Source: Elusimicrobiota bacterium
GTDB taxonomy: Bacteria > CG03 > SLGR01 > PWQF01
DNA length: 7,873 bases
Direction of reading: 5' to 3'
Assembly: GCA_003556865.1 (NCBI GenBank)
Contig: PWQF01000248.1
Span: 1 to 7,873, forward strand
Part shown: positions 6,859 through 7,873 of the stretch, in pieces
Numbering within the stretch: position 1 is the stretch's first letter
How the letters are laid out: each line of letters opens with the position of its first letter
Program-made: the position numbers and the translations under genes
The notes under the pieces: model-generated
Database searches by the model: none
What the model saw: the letters and a program-made list of their open reading frames with translations, nothing else
Told to the model about the DNA's origin: nothing

Positions 6859-6908
6859 CCGCCGGAAAAACAGGAGGATTTCAGCTGCTTTCTGTTTTTT
6901 CCCGGCGG
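6859..6908. terminator. Strong hairpin downstream of hsp20, terminator-like
   Basis: The left arm (6859-6873, CCGCCGGAAAAACAG) pairs with the right arm (6892-6908) over about 15 bp with two single-base bulges and an 18-nt loop. On the plus strand the T run (6895-6900) lies inside the stem. On the minus strand the stem is followed by TCCTTTTTTT, the classical intrinsic terminator form. It probably ends hsp20 transcription and may also stop antisense transcription. Confidence 0.5.
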
Positions 6909-6939
6909 CACTCTGATTCAACACACTTTCCTTGCTTTA

Positions 6940-7045
6940 AAACCGGCGGGGAATAATTTTTCCTGTATATGATCTGCCGCCGTTTGGCCGAGCCCTTCCC
7001 CGCTTTATGCCGTTTATGAAGGCAGCCTGTTATCAGTACCGGTTT
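6940..7045. repeat. Nested inverted repeats between hsp20 and the nitrilase promoter
   Basis: AAACCGG (6940-6946) pairs with CCGGTTT (7039-7045), and GCGGGGAA (6946-6953) with TTCCCCGC (6996-7003), both perfect and overlapping by one base on the left side. Alternative stems exist: GGCGG/CCGCC (6945-6949 with 6977-6981), CTGCC/GGCAG (6974-6978 with 7021-7025) and TGCC/GGCA (7008-7011 with 7021-7024). No open frame is convincing here. It may be a decayed mobile element or a structured transcript. Confidence 0.35.
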
Positions 7046-7058
7046 ATTTTATTGCCTG

Positions 7059-7087
7059 TTGACATAAATTAACGAAAGTGCTAGTTT
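7059..7087 (+). promoter_or_regulatory. Promoter of the nitrilase-family gene (TTGACA, 17 nt, extended -10)
   Basis: Perfect TTGACA at 7059-7064, a 17-nt spacer, then TAGTTT at 7082-7087 preceded by TG at 7079-7080, giving an extended -10 (TG-n-TAGTTT). The -10 itself matches three of six consensus bases, but the spacing is ideal and the region downstream is AT-rich. Transcription would begin near 7094 and give a leader of about 190 nt. Confidence 0.55.
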
Positions 7088-7093
7088 ATATTA

Positions 7094-7282
7094 TTAATAA
7101 AAGGGCACCCGGTGGTTACGCCCCGGTTTCTGAGCCGGCTTGTAAAAAGCTTCAAGCAGGGTAGTTTTAGCCGGCGCGCATACCATGCCGGGACAATAAG
7201 CCTCGCCACCCCCCAGACAGTACCCGGCCGGGAAAGCGAGTTTTCAGCTTCAACGCAACCGGGCGATAAAGGAGCGGAAGAA
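7094..7282 (+). promoter_or_regulatory. Long GC-rich structured leader of the nitrilase gene, class unknown
   Basis: The presumed 5' leader contains several hairpins. These include CCGGTT/AGCCGG (7123-7128 with 7133-7138, UCUG loop), GCTTG/CAAGC (7138-7142 with 7153-7157), CCGGC/GCCGG (7171-7175 with 7187-7191), and the palindrome CCCGGCCGGG (7223-7232) enclosed by CTCGC/GCGAG (7202-7206 with 7236-7240), the latter followed by four T. AGCTTCAA occurs twice (7148-7155, 7246-7253). CCGGG at 7259-7263, close to the Shine-Dalgarno, could pair with CCCGG at 7223-7227 in an alternative fold. I compared it from memory with the cobalamin, TPP, SAM, FMN, guanidine, c-di-GMP, Moco and preQ1 consensus cores and found no match. 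Confidence 0.4.
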
Positions 7283-7873
7283 ATGAAGGAAATAAACATT
7301 GCCGCCGGCCAGTTTGAGAACAGGAACGGTGATAAGAAATACAACCTGGAGCGGATACGGTCCCTGACAGCGGAAGCAAAAAGCAAGGGAGCTGATATCG
7401 CGAGTTTTCACGAGGGAAGTATTACCGGTTACACTTTTTTGAGACGACTTGATAAAAAGGCGTTATTGGACTTATCGGAGGAAGTGCCCGGCGGACCAAG
7501 CGTGAAAAAATTAACATCAATTTCTTCGGAATTCAACATGCCTGTGCTGGCAGGCCTGCTTGAGAAGGATAACAGCAACAGGGTTTACAATACTTATATT
7601 TGCGTCAACAAAACCGGGCTTATAGCAAAACACAGAAAAATCCACGCTTTCATAAATCCTGCAATTTCTTCAGGAAACGAATATACCGTTTTTGAAACCC
7701 ATGGATGTAAATGCGGTATTTTAATATGTTATGATAACAATCTGCCTGAAAATGCCAGGATTACCACGCTTATGGGCGCCGAAGTAATTTTCGCTCCCCA
7801 TATCACCTGTTGTCTTCCCTCAGGCGAGCGCGGGAGCGGGCTGGTGGATAAAAAATTATGGGAAAACCGTAAA
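7283..7873 (+). CDS. Nitrilase-superfamily C-N hydrolase, 3' end missing
   Basis: Cytoplasmic amidase- or nitrilase-like hydrolase with the Glu-Lys-Cys catalytic triad. The first 197 residues are visible; the family usually has 260-310, so the C-terminus is outside the window. The triad is present: E44 in SFHEGSITGY (41-50), K119 in KHRKIHAF (116-123) and C149 in GILICYDNNLPENAR (145-159). The FHE in place of the commoner FPE, and the later APHIT followed by VDKKLWENR (188-196), match a subfamily I recall among bacterial carbon-nitrogen hydrolases with unassigned substrate. The ATG at 7283 is supported by AAAGGAG (7268-7274) 8 nt upstream. No partner gene lies on the same strand, so the substrate cannot be inferred from context. 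The upstream promoter and long leader suggest regulated expression of a stand-alone transcript. Confidence 0.88.
   Translation, partial: MKEINIAAGQFENRNGDKKYNLERIRSLTAEAKSKGADIASFHEGSITGYTFLRRLDKKALLDLSEEVPGGPSVKKLTSISSEFNMPVLAGLLEKDNSNRVYNTYICVNKTGLIAKHRKIHAFINPAISSGNEYTVFETHGCKCGILICYDNNLPENARITTLMGAEVIFAPHITCCLPSGERGSGLVDKKLWENRK

Noticed and set aside
6693..6924. Two minus-strand open frames opposite the hsp20 end
   Set aside because: They are antisense shadows of the lysine-rich Hsp20 C-terminus, giving phenylalanine runs, and they cross the terminator hairpin.
7072..7087. CIRCE (HrcA operator) near AAGTGCTAG
   Set aside because: Only one half-site resembles TTAGCACTC-N9-GAGTGCTAA; the left half is absent at the required spacing.
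7094..7282. Cobalamin or TPP riboswitch
   Set aside because: Partial look-alikes (CTGAG near 7130, GGGAAAGC near 7230) are not accompanied by the conserved core segments in the required order.
7081..7386. Minus-strand open frames across the nitrilase leader and start
   Set aside because: They overlap a well-supported promoter, Shine-Dalgarno and coding start on the other strand and show no recognisable domain.
1..7873. tRNA, rRNA or CRISPR arrays
   Set aside because: No T-loop or anticodon arrangement, no rRNA core motifs and no regularly spaced identical repeats were seen on either strand.

Overview
The window looks bacterial, about half GC. Genes start behind purine-rich Shine-Dalgarno sites, and isoleucine is often encoded by ATA. 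A RecD2-type helicase, a PglK-like ABC exporter and an AzgA-like purine permease would suit an anaerobic Gram-negative lineage such as Desulfobacterota or Nitrospirota. That placement is a guess from codon habit and gene content, since no phylogenetic marker is present.

Positions 1-5769 hold a tightly packed minus-strand operon. Read in the direction of transcription it encodes a cytoplasmic coiled-coil/GAF protein, a PglK-like ABC exporter (ATGA overlap with the GAF gene), the SF1 helicase RecD2 (19 nt gap), a small two-helix membrane protein resembling DUF6868 (29 nt gap), and an NCS2/AzgA-type purine permease (4 nt gap, GTG start) cut by the window edge. The GAF-ABC pair is probably translationally coupled. 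The DUF6868-permease pair may be a second functional unit. RecD2 has no obvious functional link to its neighbours.

Positions 5770-6359 are a gene-poor intergenic block rich in palindromes. It contains an 8-bp inverted repeat whose two arms both carry an outward-facing TTGACA, a perfect 12-bp palindrome, short hairpins and a 61-nt nested hairpin. Minus-strand transcription probably begins here. On the plus strand there follows a decayed small heat-shock protein gene (6360-6834). It keeps a good Shine-Dalgarno but has ATA where the start codon should be, and a frame-breaking lesion within the alpha-crystallin domain.

Positions 6835-7282 contain a strong hairpin (terminator-like), nested inverted repeats, a convincing extended -10 promoter and a GC-rich leader of about 190 nt. 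The leader runs into a nitrilase-superfamily C-N hydrolase gene (7283 onward), cut by the right edge. I could not match the leader to any riboswitch class I know. No tRNA, rRNA, CRISPR array or intact transposase gene was seen. The strongest leads are the broken hsp20, the nitrilase leader and the paired outward -35 repeat. None of them amounts to a demonstrated new system.
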